The notes beneath the pieces were generated by a model. That model was not told the DNA's origin. It did no database searches and was given only the letters and a program-made list of their open reading frames with translations. A stretch of DNA of 64,000 nt. Source: Desulfonema magnum. GTDB lineage: Bacteria; Desulfobacterota; Desulfobacteria; Desulfobacterales; 4be13. Positions within the stretch are counted from its first letter, which is position 1. Each line of letters starts with the position of its first letter. The position numbers and the translations under genes are program-made. The stretch spans positions 6,655,633 through 6,719,632 of the forward strand of contig NZ_CP061800.1 in assembly GCF_017377395.1 (NCBI RefSeq). The letters run 5' to 3'. Shown in pieces: positions 26,004 through 34,548 of the stretch.

Positions 26004-26224
26004 TACTGAGTCACCAATCACTGTTTGAGGTGCAAAAATAAAGTAAAGTGCGACGGAGCGTTTTTTTCTGTATATTTATATATTAAAACCATAAAATTAA
26101 GCAGAAATGACACGCTTTTTCTGTTTTTCAGAAAGCTGATTTCAAGAGTCTTCCAAGGGCGGAAAACTTATCGTTTCCAATTTTCTTAATAAATCATTTC
26201 AGCAACCCGGTTTGACTCCGAAAC

Positions 26225-26653
26225 CTACCAACTTTTCTCCATGATGATTTGTTTGATCTTCTCCTCAGTCCGCTTTTCCACAAGGATCATCTTTTTTGCC
26301 TGAGCTTTTTTTATCTTTTCGCTCAGGACTTTCAAATCAATGGGCTTTTCAAGAAAGTCCATGGCCCCCAGTTTCATGGCTTCAATGCCTTTTTCCACCG
26401 TGGCATGACCTGTGAGCAGAATGATCTGTAATTCCGGTCTCTTCTCTTTTAAGGCCGCAAGCGTTTCAAGTCCGTCCATTTCCGGCATCATCAGATCCAG
26501 AACAATGGCATCATAGGATTCTTCCTCCACTTTTTTGATCGCCTCCAGCGGAGAGGTTGTTGAAGAAACATCTATCCCCCGGTTTTTCATACGCTCTGCC
26601 AGAGGTACCACAAAATCTTTCTCGTCATCAATCAATAAAACTTTTTCGGACAT
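26225..26653 (-). CDS. Response regulator receiver protein, last gene of signalling cluster
   Basis: 142 residues with a strong GAAAGGAGGAGAG before the ATG. A single receiver: LLIDDEKDF, AIVLDLMMPEMDG, ILLTGHATVE and FLEKPID provide the acidic pair, phosphoacceptor, threonine and lysine. The tail after residue 115 is basic and helical with no recognised output domain. It is similar to the receivers at 13153 and 13598. It lies 136 bp after the degenerate kinase, in line with a cluster running from tetR. Confidence 0.88.
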   Translation of the reverse strand: MSEKVLLIDDEKDFVVPLAERMKNRGIDVSSTTSPLEAIKKVEEESYDAIVLDLMMPEMDGLETLAALKEKRPELQIILLTGHATVEKGIEAMKLGAMDFLEKPIDLKVLSEKIKKAQAKKMILVEKRTEEKIKQIIMEKSW

Positions 26654-26788
26654 AACTCTCCTCCTTTCTTATTTCAGCAGATTTTAAAAAAATAGTGATC
26701 CGCAAGTTTTTCCAAATTAAATTATGATTCGGCAGCTTAAAAATTTTAACTGCTGTCAGAAACACAGTTTTTTTACTCAAAAAAACAA

Positions 26789-27463
26789 TCAAGTATTTTC
26801 AGATTCAGATATTTTTTCAGGCAGATACAGAATTATTTCCCCGGCATCTGTCTCTGTTGCAAGTTCAGCATTGAGATAAGCCAGCAGAGACATTTCCCTC
26901 CCTGTGGGGAAGTCGGTCTGAACTTCCCCAAGTCGTTTAAGCCCTGTGAATCTGAGGCACACACTGTTTTCTGTCTTACCAGTGATAATGCCTATTGTTT
27001 TTTTTTCTCCGACCGCATCCATGGCAAAATCAAGACACAGAAAAATCAGGGTTTCCAAAAGAAAAGGATGGGTCAGAATCATTATCGGAGTTTCAGGAAG
27101 CTTCGTGTCCAGGGTGATGCTTCGAATAGCAGCGAATCTTTCTGAGATTGTTGCCATAAATTTTGTCATCTCACCCAGTTCCAGCATTTTTAAGGATTTG
27201 TCCGTGCTGTGAGAAAACTGGTTCATCCGTTTGACAATCTCATTTGCCCGCTGAATCTGCTTTGCGATATTTTCCGCAGGAAATCTGAGCCGCTCCGGAT
27301 CAATAGGAATCCCTTTTTCTGCCATTAATGTAAAATCATCTAAAAGTCCCGCGTTTTCATTGATAATTGCCAGAGCATTCTTGAACTCATGGGAGATGGA
27401 CGCGGATATTTTGCCAAAAAACTGAATTCCTGTCTCGCCGATGATATCCAATTGTTGAGTCAT
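26789..27463 (-). CDS. Degenerate histidine kinase (HisKA intact, ATPase boxes lost)
   Basis: 224 residues, soluble, with GAGAGG before the ATG. The dimerisation helix is good: FFGKISASISHEFKNALAII puts a phosphorylatable histidine at about residue 25. In the ATP-binding half the N box reads ETLIFLCLDFAMDAV, lacking the asparagines. DxGxG (G1), the F box and GxGLGL (G2) cannot be found, although the beta-strand pattern remains. It probably cannot bind ATP by itself. It could act as a histidine phosphotransfer partner or phosphatase between the receivers on each side, 52 bp after one and 136 bp before the other. Confidence 0.72.
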   Translation of the reverse strand: MTQQLDIIGETGIQFFGKISASISHEFKNALAIINENAGLLDDFTLMAEKGIPIDPERLRFPAENIAKQIQRANEIVKRMNQFSHSTDKSLKMLELGEMTKFMATISERFAAIRSITLDTKLPETPIMILTHPFLLETLIFLCLDFAMDAVGEKKTIGIITGKTENSVCLRFTGLKRLGEVQTDFPTGREMSLLAYLNAELATETDAGEIILYLPEKISESENT

Positions 27464-27514
27464 AATACACCTCTCTTGAAGATCAGATGACTGATACAGT
27501 AAAAAACAAATTTT

Positions 27515-27880
27515 CTACTCATGCTCTCCGAGTGCCGCATGTATCTTCTCAATAAGCGCTTCGATTTTCACTGGCTTCACAAGATAATACGCGACACCTG
27601 CCTCCACAGTTCCTGCCTTGAAATCATCTTCGGATCCGTGACCTGTGAGAAAAATAAATTTCATATCAGGGTATTTTTCATGCAATATTTTCTTGAGTTT
27701 GAATCCGCCGATTTTGGGCATTTTCACATCCAGCACAGCAAGATCATAGGACTGAGTTTCTGTTTTTTTCAGCGCATCCTCGCCGTTGCTTACCCACTCC
27801 GCTTCAATCCCTCTGATCTCAAGCCGCTCCGCAAGGGTGGAAACCAGTTCTGTCTCGTCGTCAACTAACAATATTTTCAT
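27515..27880 (-). CDS. Response regulator receiver protein
   Basis: 121 residues with GAGGGAAT before the ATG. A minimal CheY-like receiver: ILLVDDETELV, LAVLDVKMPKIGGFKL, FIFLTGHGSEDDF and YYLVKPVK. Phosphorylation residues are all present; no output domain. It lies between the full kinase (130 bp upstream) and the degenerate kinase (52 bp downstream), a position that fits a phosphorelay intermediate. Confidence 0.88.
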   Translation of the reverse strand: MKILLVDDETELVSTLAERLEIRGIEAEWVSNGEDALKKTETQSYDLAVLDVKMPKIGGFKLKKILHEKYPDMKFIFLTGHGSEDDFKAGTVEAGVAYYLVKPVKIEALIEKIHAALGEHE

Positions 27881-28009
27881 AGGTATTCCCTCTGTTTTAT
27901 ATTTTAAATATTACAGATTCATCTTTTCCAAATACTCGTGCGGGATTCATAAATCCCAATCAGTTGCCGGGAAACTATCCGAATCTCCTAAAAGCGGTTC
28001 GGACGCATT

Positions 28010-29731
28010 TTAATCGCTGTACCTGAGCGGCAAAGTGACAGTGAATGTCGTTCCCTTTCCAATTTCGCTTTGCACCTCGATTTTTCCTCCGAGTTCTTGT
28101 ACAAGACCGTAAGTAATGGATAATCCAAGTCCGGTCCCGCCCTCTTTTGCCCTGGTGGTGAAAAATGGCTCAAAAATTCGTTCCAGATCTGCCCGAGGAA
28201 TGCCACAGCCGTCATCTGCAAAAGTGGCACACACAAAATGCGTATTTTTGCGTTTGACAGCGATGTTCAGGAGTCCTCCGTCGTCCAGAGCTGAGAAGGC
28301 ATTGGTGAGGAGATTGAGAAAAATCTGCTGAAGCTTTCCCTTGTCGCTTTCAAACGGAGGAATGTCCTCATCAACGTCCAAAGCAACCTGAATGCTTCTG
28401 TAGTTCGCCTCTTTGTTCAGAAAACCGAGAACTTCCCGGATAACCTCATGGGGACGAAGCAGTTGGATGTTCATATCCACATGCCGTGCAAAATTCAGCA
28501 GCCGCTTAGTGATGGTTCCGCATCGTTCCACTGAGGAGATAATTGATTCCACCGTCTCTCTCAGCTTCTGATCTTCCTTGTATTCCTTTTTAAAGGTGAA
28601 GATATCTTTGATCAGCCCGGCTTTTTCATTGATAATCGCCAGCGGATTGTTAATCTCATGGGCAACCCCCGCTGCCAGACGCCCCACAGATGCCATCTTA
28701 TCAGAATGTTCCGCATGGTGCAATGCGATCATGCGTTTCTGATCTGCCATATAAAGACTGCTGACCAGATAAGTCACCACACACAGAATCACCACGATGA
28801 TCGTTGTGATGCTTGCAATCAGAAATCCCACCAGTTTCATTCGGGTGTCATACCAGGAACCCATCAGCTCATTCTTCTGCTTGATCACCATGAGAATAAA
28901 AGGAGTTTCCTGAATATATGCATATCCCACGAGAATTGGCTCGTCATCTGTCCCCAGCGTTTCAAGCACCTGAGTCCTTTCGGAATACATCGGAACAGGA
29001 ATATGTATTTTTTCAAGCACATTTCCGTTATACAAGGAGGGAGTCTGGAGGATGCCTTCTCCGTTAATAATAAAGGCATCTCCCTTACCGCCCACCTCAA
29101 GCTGCGAAAACAAGTCGTTAAACTGTTCAATGCTCAGGCTGGCCCGAAGCACATAAAAAGAGCCGTCCGCCAGATCATGTTTGACAGCGATTACCAGATG
29201 GGGGAAATTCCGGTATCCCATAAATACATCGCTGACATACATTCCCCAGTCTCTGACTTCTCTGAACCATTCCTGTTTGCTGTAATCAATATCTTTGGAC
29301 GGATAAGGCCCCACATATGTCCGTTGAATGCCCTTTGCGTCAATAACACCAAGGTCGCTAAATCCACCAATGGTTTTTTTCAGATGTTCAAGAATCGCGG
29401 CAAGCCGCTTCGAATCCATGAGTGATTCAAACGAATTATCATGGATAATAAAATCAAGGGCGGAACGCCGTTCAAACAGAAAAAAGGAAACCCTGCGCCG
29501 CGTATTGGAAACCAGCCGGGAGGTACGCAGAAGGTTTTCGGATTCTACCGAACTCTGCGTGACCTGATAATCCACTATCGCCAGAAGAATCAGAGGAATA
29601 AGCGCGACTCCGGCTGTGATCAGCACTGTCTTTTTCCAGATACGGGGAAAGTTGAACATATGTCTGTGCCTGGTTTCAGCAAGATTTCCCTCTTCCCAGA
29701 ATTTTGGTTTCAGTCTTTCCTGTAGTGACAT
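28010..29731 (-). CDS. Membrane histidine kinase with Cache sensor
   Basis: 573 residues. Transmembrane segment 1 is at about 33-54, a Cache sensor at about 60-290 (DLGVIDAKGIQRTYVGPY and DYSKQEWFREV), and transmembrane segment 2 at about 298-325. Histidine lies in AAGVAHEINNP. The ATPase domain has IFLNLLTNAFSALDD, ADDGCGIP, FEPFFTTRA and GTGLGLSITYGL. It is a complete, probably active kinase, closely similar to the one at 11357. It starts 36 bp after the kinase-like/receiver fusion gene. The annotated start lacks a good Shine-Dalgarno, and an ATG at about 29659 is an alternative. Confidence 0.9.
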   Translation of the reverse strand: MSLQERLKPKFWEEGNLAETRHRHMFNFPRIWKKTVLITAGVALIPLILLAIVDYQVTQSSVESENLLRTSRLVSNTRRRVSFFLFERRSALDFIIHDNSFESLMDSKRLAAILEHLKKTIGGFSDLGVIDAKGIQRTYVGPYPSKDIDYSKQEWFREVRDWGMYVSDVFMGYRNFPHLVIAVKHDLADGSFYVLRASLSIEQFNDLFSQLEVGGKGDAFIINGEGILQTPSLYNGNVLEKIHIPVPMYSERTQVLETLGTDDEPILVGYAYIQETPFILMVIKQKNELMGSWYDTRMKLVGFLIASITTIIVVILCVVTYLVSSLYMADQKRMIALHHAEHSDKMASVGRLAAGVAHEINNPLAIINEKAGLIKDIFTFKKEYKEDQKLRETVESIISSVERCGTITKRLLNFARHVDMNIQLLRPHEVIREVLGFLNKEANYRSIQVALDVDEDIPPFESDKGKLQQIFLNLLTNAFSALDDGGLLNIAVKRKNTHFVCATFADDGCGIPRADLERIFEPFFTTRAKEGGTGLGLSITYGLVQELGGKIEVQSEIGKGTTFTVTLPLRYSD

Positions 29732-29766
29732 GGCTCAAATCCCGTGTTTGAAAATCGAAAAAATCT

Positions 29767-30984
29767 TCATTTTCCATCTGTTGCTTTTTGCATTTTTTCT
29801 TTGGCTTTTTTAAACGTCTCACTCAGCACATCAATGGTGACAGGTTTCTGGAGATAGGCAAACGCGCCAAGCTCCATACATATTTTTTTATCATCTTCGG
29901 ATCCATGACCGGTCAGAATGATCACCTCGATTTCCGGACGGGTCTGTTTCACTCGCCGAAGAACTTCGATACCGTCAATTCCGGGCATTTTCAGATCAAG
30001 GATCATCACCTCGGGTTCATCTTCGTTGACCATATCGAGCGCGGATTCTCCATCATAAGCCACTGCCGCCACCACATCACGAATCAGCAGTCTTTCAGAA
30101 AGGGTCTGAACAAATTCACGCTCATCATCCACAAGAAGCAGCTTGGGCAGTTCAAAATCGTATTTCCGATAAATGTCGGCCTGATGATAGCCTTTGCCCA
30201 CACGAGTCTCAACAGATTCTACTCCGGGAACTTTGGTGACAATGGCTTTGAGTTCCTCCTCAAGCCGGTTCAGCATGAGAACATGCTTGTTTATAGTCAG
30301 GGTGACAGCACCGTCCCTGGCACTCACTCCGGCTGAATGTCCTTCTTTTGCCAGCGCGACTTCCACATCTGCTGAAAGAATGAAATCCTGAGCCGCTTTT
30401 TGGGAAGCTGCGGTAGGTCTGATCACTTCGCTGCGAAGGTTCTCCGAAATAAGCGTAACGATTTCATCTTCCTTCATTTTGTCTGTGGGAATGATGATGT
30501 CATAAAGCGATGTGTCCCAGGGATCCTTGATCCTGAACAATGTATGAGCCCACGAGGCCCGGTCTTCATCCTGGCTGTGAATAAGGGCAAAGGCTTCCTT
30601 TTCAGATAGTTTCTGCGCTTTCATGGCAGCGGCGCTTCTGAATTTCATATCCGCGATCAGACAAATCCGAAGCACATGGCTGATTTCCCTGGGAATAAGC
30701 TGTCCGGTAAATCCTGCAATCAGGACATTTTCCGAAAGCATTTCAGCGAGCGCAAGTCTGAGCCAGGCCACGGCCCGCTCTTTTTCATGGGTGAATTTGT
30801 TAAAGACCGAGGTTTTTGCGGAAAACGCATTTTTAATTTTATTTTCGGCCATTCCTGAAATTACGGATGCCCGGGCAGCGATATCTTCATCTGTGAGCAG
30901 CTTGTAGCCTGTATGTTTCGCAACTTCTCTGATAAGCAGACTCTCGTTACAAAAGGTTCCACAAAATATTGTAATAACAGACAT
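29767..30984 (-). CDS. Cytidylate-kinase-like / BON / receiver fusion protein
   Basis: 405 residues from ATG 30984, chosen because AAAGGAG lies upstream and the kinase-like fold starts there. Residues 1-185 look like the cytidylate-kinase-like family (ITIFCGTFCNESLLIREVAK, ENVLIAGFTGQLIP), but the glycine-rich GSGG or GxGKS loop is replaced by CGTFCNES, so nucleotide binding is doubtful. Residues about 200-265 resemble a BON domain (VSARDGAVTLTINKHV and VPGVESVETRVG). Residues 280-395 are a full receiver (LLLVDDERE, D330 in ILDLKMPGIDG, T358, K380). The gene follows SulP by 15 bp and precedes the kinase by 36 bp, so translation is probably coupled. It is likely a phosphorylation-controlled regulator of the transporter or of downstream relay; unverified. 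Confidence 0.78.
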   Translation of the reverse strand: MSVITIFCGTFCNESLLIREVAKHTGYKLLTDEDIAARASVISGMAENKIKNAFSAKTSVFNKFTHEKERAVAWLRLALAEMLSENVLIAGFTGQLIPREISHVLRICLIADMKFRSAAAMKAQKLSEKEAFALIHSQDEDRASWAHTLFRIKDPWDTSLYDIIIPTDKMKEDEIVTLISENLRSEVIRPTAASQKAAQDFILSADVEVALAKEGHSAGVSARDGAVTLTINKHVLMLNRLEEELKAIVTKVPGVESVETRVGKGYHQADIYRKYDFELPKLLLVDDEREFVQTLSERLLIRDVVAAVAYDGESALDMVNEDEPEVMILDLKMPGIDGIEVLRRVKQTRPEIEVIILTGHGSEDDKKICMELGAFAYLQKPVTIDVLSETFKKAKEKMQKATDGK

Positions 30985-30998
30985 CTTTCTGTTCTCCT

Positions 30999-33125
30999 TT
31001 ATATATTCTCTTGTTTGACAACACGGCAGACCGTTGTAAGGGGACATCGGTCTTCCTGTTCCTCTTGGTGAGTATGTTCATGAACCGCACATATGGCTTT
31101 TTCCATGGTAGGATAAACATGATCCTGACCAATTTCTTCCAGCAGATGTGTGCGCCTGAGAACTGCCATGACTGACTCATTTACGCCGCTGAGGGAGATA
31201 TCTACCCCGGTGCTTCTGGTGTTATCAATAATAAGAGACAGGGCTTCTTCCCCTGATGCATCTATATCATTAATACCGTTGGATGCAATAATAATATGTT
31301 TCAGATCTTTCTTATTTATAATGCGCTCATTGATGATATCTTCCAGATAACTGGCATTGGCAAAGAAAAGAGGTCCGTCAAAACGAATGAGATCAACATA
31401 TCTGCATTCCATAAGGTCATGGAGAAAAGCATCGCGCAGTGCCTCATCATCATGTCTGGAAAGAGACGAAACCTTAGGCCGCATGCTTTTATAAAGGAAA
31501 ACCCCCAGGGACAGCACCACCCCGACCATGATGCCTTTGTCCAGATGTGGAGCAAACCCGAGGGTGCAGACAAACGAAATCACAGAGATAAGCCCGTCAT
31601 ACCATTGCGCACGCCAGGCATGGACAAAGCCTGTGACATTTATCAGACCGATCACCGCCATCATAATGACCGCAGCAAGCACGGACTGGGGCAGATGATA
31701 GAGCAAAGGGGTGAAGAAAAGCAACACAATAACCACTGCCAGACTGGTAAAGACACTGGATAATCCGGAGACCGAGCCAGTCTGAAGATTGACCGCTGAT
31801 CTGGAAAAGGAACCTGAAGTGGGATAGCTTTTGCCAATGGATCCGAAAATATTGGCCAAACCCTGACCGATAAGCTCCTGATTAGGATCCAGACGCTGGC
31901 CTGTTCTGGCGGCCATGGCCTTGGCAATGGAGATTGCTTCCATAAATCCCAAAAGTGAAATGATGGCAGCATATGGCAGAAGATGCAAGATAATTTTAAA
32001 ATCAATTTTGGGAACTGTCAAAGCGGGAAGTCCTTTTGGAATCATTCCGACCACCGCACCGCCCCCTGTCATAAGCAATTTTTCCAGGTCAAGGGGTTTG
32101 TTTCCGATTTTGATCCGCCATGTCCGGTCGCCTTCGGATTTGTCTTTGGAATAAAATTTGAGGGAACCATCAGGGGTTTTCATTTGTTCAAATAATACTT
32201 CCCGAATATGTTCACGCTTTACATGCGCCTCGTGTTTGAGACGCTCAATTTTGATGGTCAGAACATTCATGTCATGTTCCGCGTCAAGGACCGCGATGTT
32301 GTCACGCGAACTTTTGGCCTTATCCAGCGTCTCACTCACCTGAGTCCGTTCATCTGCCAGTGGCGGAATAGCATTTACCGCGTTATTGAATTCAGTTATC
32401 CATTCTCTGACCTGCGGCGATTCAATTGCTGATATATCCACCGTGGTGTTATGCTCAAACCCTGTGTACCATGAAATCAGCGTAGTCACCATGACCGCCA
32501 CAAGCACGTTGGGTATTTTCGGTGCAATCCGACGGAGTCCGTACATAATGCCGAACGCTGCTATTCCCATGAAAAGCGTGGGCCAGTGAGTATAATAGAT
32601 CGCTGCCTCACATACCCGGATAATGGTTTCATAGTGATGTTCAGACTTGTCCACATAAACACCGAACATTTTGGACAACTGAGAAGAAGCGATAATAATT
32701 GCCGCCGCGTTGGTAAAACCGTTCACCACCGGGTGGGAAAGGAAATTGACCACCAGACCAAGCCGGAGGATTCCCAGTGAAAGCTGAAACACACCGACAA
32801 TAAGCGCTAGTAAAATGGCATAAGCGATGTATCCTTCGCTTCCAGCAGTTGCCAGAGGTTCAAGCGATGCGGAAGTCATCAGCGATACCACTGCCACCGG
32901 ACCGGTTGCCAACTGGCGGCTTGAGCCGAACAAGGCAGCGATCATGGGCGGCAGAAACGAGGCATAAAGTCCGTAATATGGAGGCAAACCTGCCAATTGG
33001 GCATATGCCATAGACTGCGGGATCAGAACCAGCGCGACGGTCAGACCTGAAATGGCATCAATTCTCGCATCATCAAGACCATAGTTTCTGAACCAGTCAA
33101 GAAAAGGAAAAAACTTTTTCAGCAT
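30999..33125 (-). CDS. SulP-family anion transporter with STAS domain and large insertion
   Basis: 708 residues, with ATAGGAGA before the ATG. The SulP core is clear: AISGLTVALVLIPQSMAYAQLAGLPPYYGLYASFLPP at about 24-60, then SHPVVNGFTNAAA, and GSFSRSAVNLQTG in the second half. The C-terminal STAS domain (about 580-690) contains IIASNGINDIDASGEEAL. Between membrane helices, residues about 225-355 form a charged, partly coiled-coil insertion (TQVSETLDKAKSSRDNIAVL and KIERLKHEAHVKREHIREV) not found in ordinary SulP proteins. The family carries sulfate, bicarbonate or related anions; the substrate here is unknown. It is 100 bp after tetR. Confidence 0.88.
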   Translation of the reverse strand: MLKKFFPFLDWFRNYGLDDARIDAISGLTVALVLIPQSMAYAQLAGLPPYYGLYASFLPPMIAALFGSSRQLATGPVAVVSLMTSASLEPLATAGSEGYIAYAILLALIVGVFQLSLGILRLGLVVNFLSHPVVNGFTNAAAIIIASSQLSKMFGVYVDKSEHHYETIIRVCEAAIYYTHWPTLFMGIAAFGIMYGLRRIAPKIPNVLVAVMVTTLISWYTGFEHNTTVDISAIESPQVREWITEFNNAVNAIPPLADERTQVSETLDKAKSSRDNIAVLDAEHDMNVLTIKIERLKHEAHVKREHIREVLFEQMKTPDGSLKFYSKDKSEGDRTWRIKIGNKPLDLEKLLMTGGGAVVGMIPKGLPALTVPKIDFKIILHLLPYAAIISLLGFMEAISIAKAMAARTGQRLDPNQELIGQGLANIFGSIGKSYPTSGSFSRSAVNLQTGSVSGLSSVFTSLAVVIVLLFFTPLLYHLPQSVLAAVIMMAVIGLINVTGFVHAWRAQWYDGLISVISFVCTLGFAPHLDKGIMVGVVLSLGVFLYKSMRPKVSSLSRHDDEALRDAFLHDLMECRYVDLIRFDGPLFFANASYLEDIINERIINKKDLKHIIIASNGINDIDASGEEALSLIIDNTRSTGVDISLSGVNESVMAVLRRTHLLEEIGQDHVYPTMEKAICAVHEHTHQEEQEDRCPLTTVCRVVKQENI

Positions 33126-33224
33126 TAGTTAGTGTCTCCTATCCATTTGGGTTAATAATAGTTGTAATTATGTTTTATACTTATAAAATTCCATATTCGT
33201 TCCCTCAAAGGGAGGCTGCATCCT

Positions 33225-33824
33225 CTATTTTTTACATTCGTCACTTTCTCGGAGTATTTTGTGACAAGATGCAATAAGTTCGTTATACAACGCACCCGCC
33301 TCATAAAGATGATGGAGCTTGAACCACACCAGGCCGTTGACCATGGCAAAAATGATCATCGCCGTCTTTCTGCTTGGCACCCCGTTGTCTATTGAAGCAT
33401 CCTTCTGACCGCGCGAAATCGCCTCTTCAAAAATATCAACCAAACAGGTGTAGATACCTTCGAGATACTCCCGGCAGACAGGATTGTCCATGGCAAGCTC
33501 ATAAGGATAATGGCGGTGCAAAAGAAGAAACCATTCTTCCATGCGTCCGGCCAGATAAAGATAAAAGGAAATCACGCCTTCCATCATATCCAAACCATTG
33601 TCAAAGGCTCTGGTATGGATATACTCCTCAAATTCTTCAATGATGCCTTCTTTCACATTTTTCAAAATGGAGAGAAATATATCTTCCTTTGTTTTAAAAT
33701 GATGAAAAATTGTGCCTTCGGCCGCGCCCGTCACTTTGGAAAGCTCTGCAACAGAGGTTTCTTTGAACCCTTTTTCTGAAAAGAGTCTTGTCGCAGCTTT
33801 GATGATAATTTGTTTTTTAGACAT
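33225..33824 (-). CDS. TetR-family transcriptional regulator
   Basis: 199 residues. The N-terminal helix-turn-helix is standard: IIIKAATRLFSEKGFKETSVAELSKVTGAAEGTIFHHFKTKEDIF (about 6-50). The C-terminal ligand domain is helical and diverged. It is first in the seven-gene run to 26225. Two near-identical palindromes, ACCGGGTACTCACTCGGT and ACCGAGTACTCACTCGGT, lie 34 and 229 bp upstream and are probably its operators, so it likely represses itself and the cluster until a ligand binds. Confidence 0.88.
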   Translation of the reverse strand: MSKKQIIIKAATRLFSEKGFKETSVAELSKVTGAAEGTIFHHFKTKEDIFLSILKNVKEGIIEEFEEYIHTRAFDNGLDMMEGVISFYLYLAGRMEEWFLLLHRHYPYELAMDNPVCREYLEGIYTCLVDIFEEAISRGQKDASIDNGVPSRKTAMIIFAMVNGLVWFKLHHLYEAGALYNELIASCHKILRESDECKK

Positions 33825-33857
33825 ATTTAAAATTCCGTTTCCTTTTTATAAAAACCA

Positions 33858-33875
33858 ACCGGGTACTCACTCGGT
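33858..33875. promoter_or_regulatory. TetR operator, proximal
   Basis: ACCGGGTACTCACTCGGT, an inverted repeat (ACCGRGT-ACTC-ACTCGGT) with one mismatch, 34 bp upstream of the tetR start. Spacing and symmetry are typical for TetR-family operators. Confidence 0.65.
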
Positions 33876-34052
33876 TTTTCTTATAAAAATAACCGCTCTT
33901 TTAAATATCAATTAATTTATTGATATTTAAATAATATTTCTGTTTATAATAGGGAACATGCTGATATTGCTTGAACTGAGTTTGTTTTTTTAATTTAACA
34001 CTCTTTTTTTACTAATAATTTTTTTAATATATCCATATTACCCATAAACCCA

Positions 34053-34070
34053 ACCGAGTACTCACTCGGT
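34053..34070. promoter_or_regulatory. TetR operator, distal
   Basis: ACCGAGTACTCACTCGGT, a perfect ACCGAGT / ACTCGGT inverted repeat with a 4-bp centre. It differs from the proximal site by one base and lies 195 bp from it, about 18-19 helical turns, so looping between the two is possible. Confidence 0.65.
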
Positions 34071-34215
34071 TTTTTTAAACTCTACAAACTTCTTTTTGGA
34101 ATGTCAAGAAAAAAAATACAAAAAATAATATATTGATATTAATCAGTATATAAAAATTTTAGGAAAAACAGATAGCAAAAACAGGTCTGACTGTTACACC
34201 AAATTATCATCACAC

Positions 34216-34375
34216 CCGATTTCAGGCACCGATTTATGTGGATGACAAGGTGATTGAAAAATCAAAAACAGGAGACGAGGCGGGCGAAGCGCTGGACAAC
34301 AGCGAAGAAGGGAAAAAATGGGCAGAATATCTTGAAAAACTTTCTCCCGAAGATTTTGGTAAATACAAAGTCTAG
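34216..34375 (+). pseudogene. Truncated 3' end of bifunctional nuclease gene
   Basis: Plus strand reads RFQAPIYVDDKVIEKSKTGD and continues in frame to KYKV and a TAG stop at 34373-34375. It matches the last ~53 residues of the intact nuclease at 24936-25433 with a few substitutions. There is no start codon or promoter; the catalytic part is absent. Confidence 0.88.
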
Positions 34376-34548
34376 TCTGACAGGGCTTCGTGATACGCTG
34401 AAATTTCATCGGCACAATCTTCAGGTATGACAGTGCCGAGTTCTCCGGGAGAAAAGGGCATATAGCTGAAGATTCTGTCTTCCTGCTGTTTTGTTTTTTT
34501 CCCGAGCCAGCGAATACGCTCCCGGAGTTCCGGCTTGTTTCCGTATTT
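34216..34548. repeat. 333-bp direct repeat, right copy (flanks signalling cluster)
   Basis: Partner of 25274-25606, same orientation, offset 8942 bp. In this copy the HD gene is whole and the nuclease gene is cut, the mirror of the left copy. Just left of it the sequence is unrelated (TTATCATCACA). Confidence 0.92.

Larger units (their letters stand above)
33825..34215. other. AT-rich control region upstream of tetR
   Basis: About 390 bp with no gene. It holds the two TetR-type operators and long A/T runs, including repeated AATTAATTTATTGATATTTAAATAATATT near 33910. The right end abuts the right flanking repeat at 34216. Promoter elements cannot be assigned with confidence. Confidence 0.5.

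Noticed and set aside
28658..29425. 255-residue open frame opposite the kinase
   Set aside because: Antisense shadow, rich in His/Cys with no domain.
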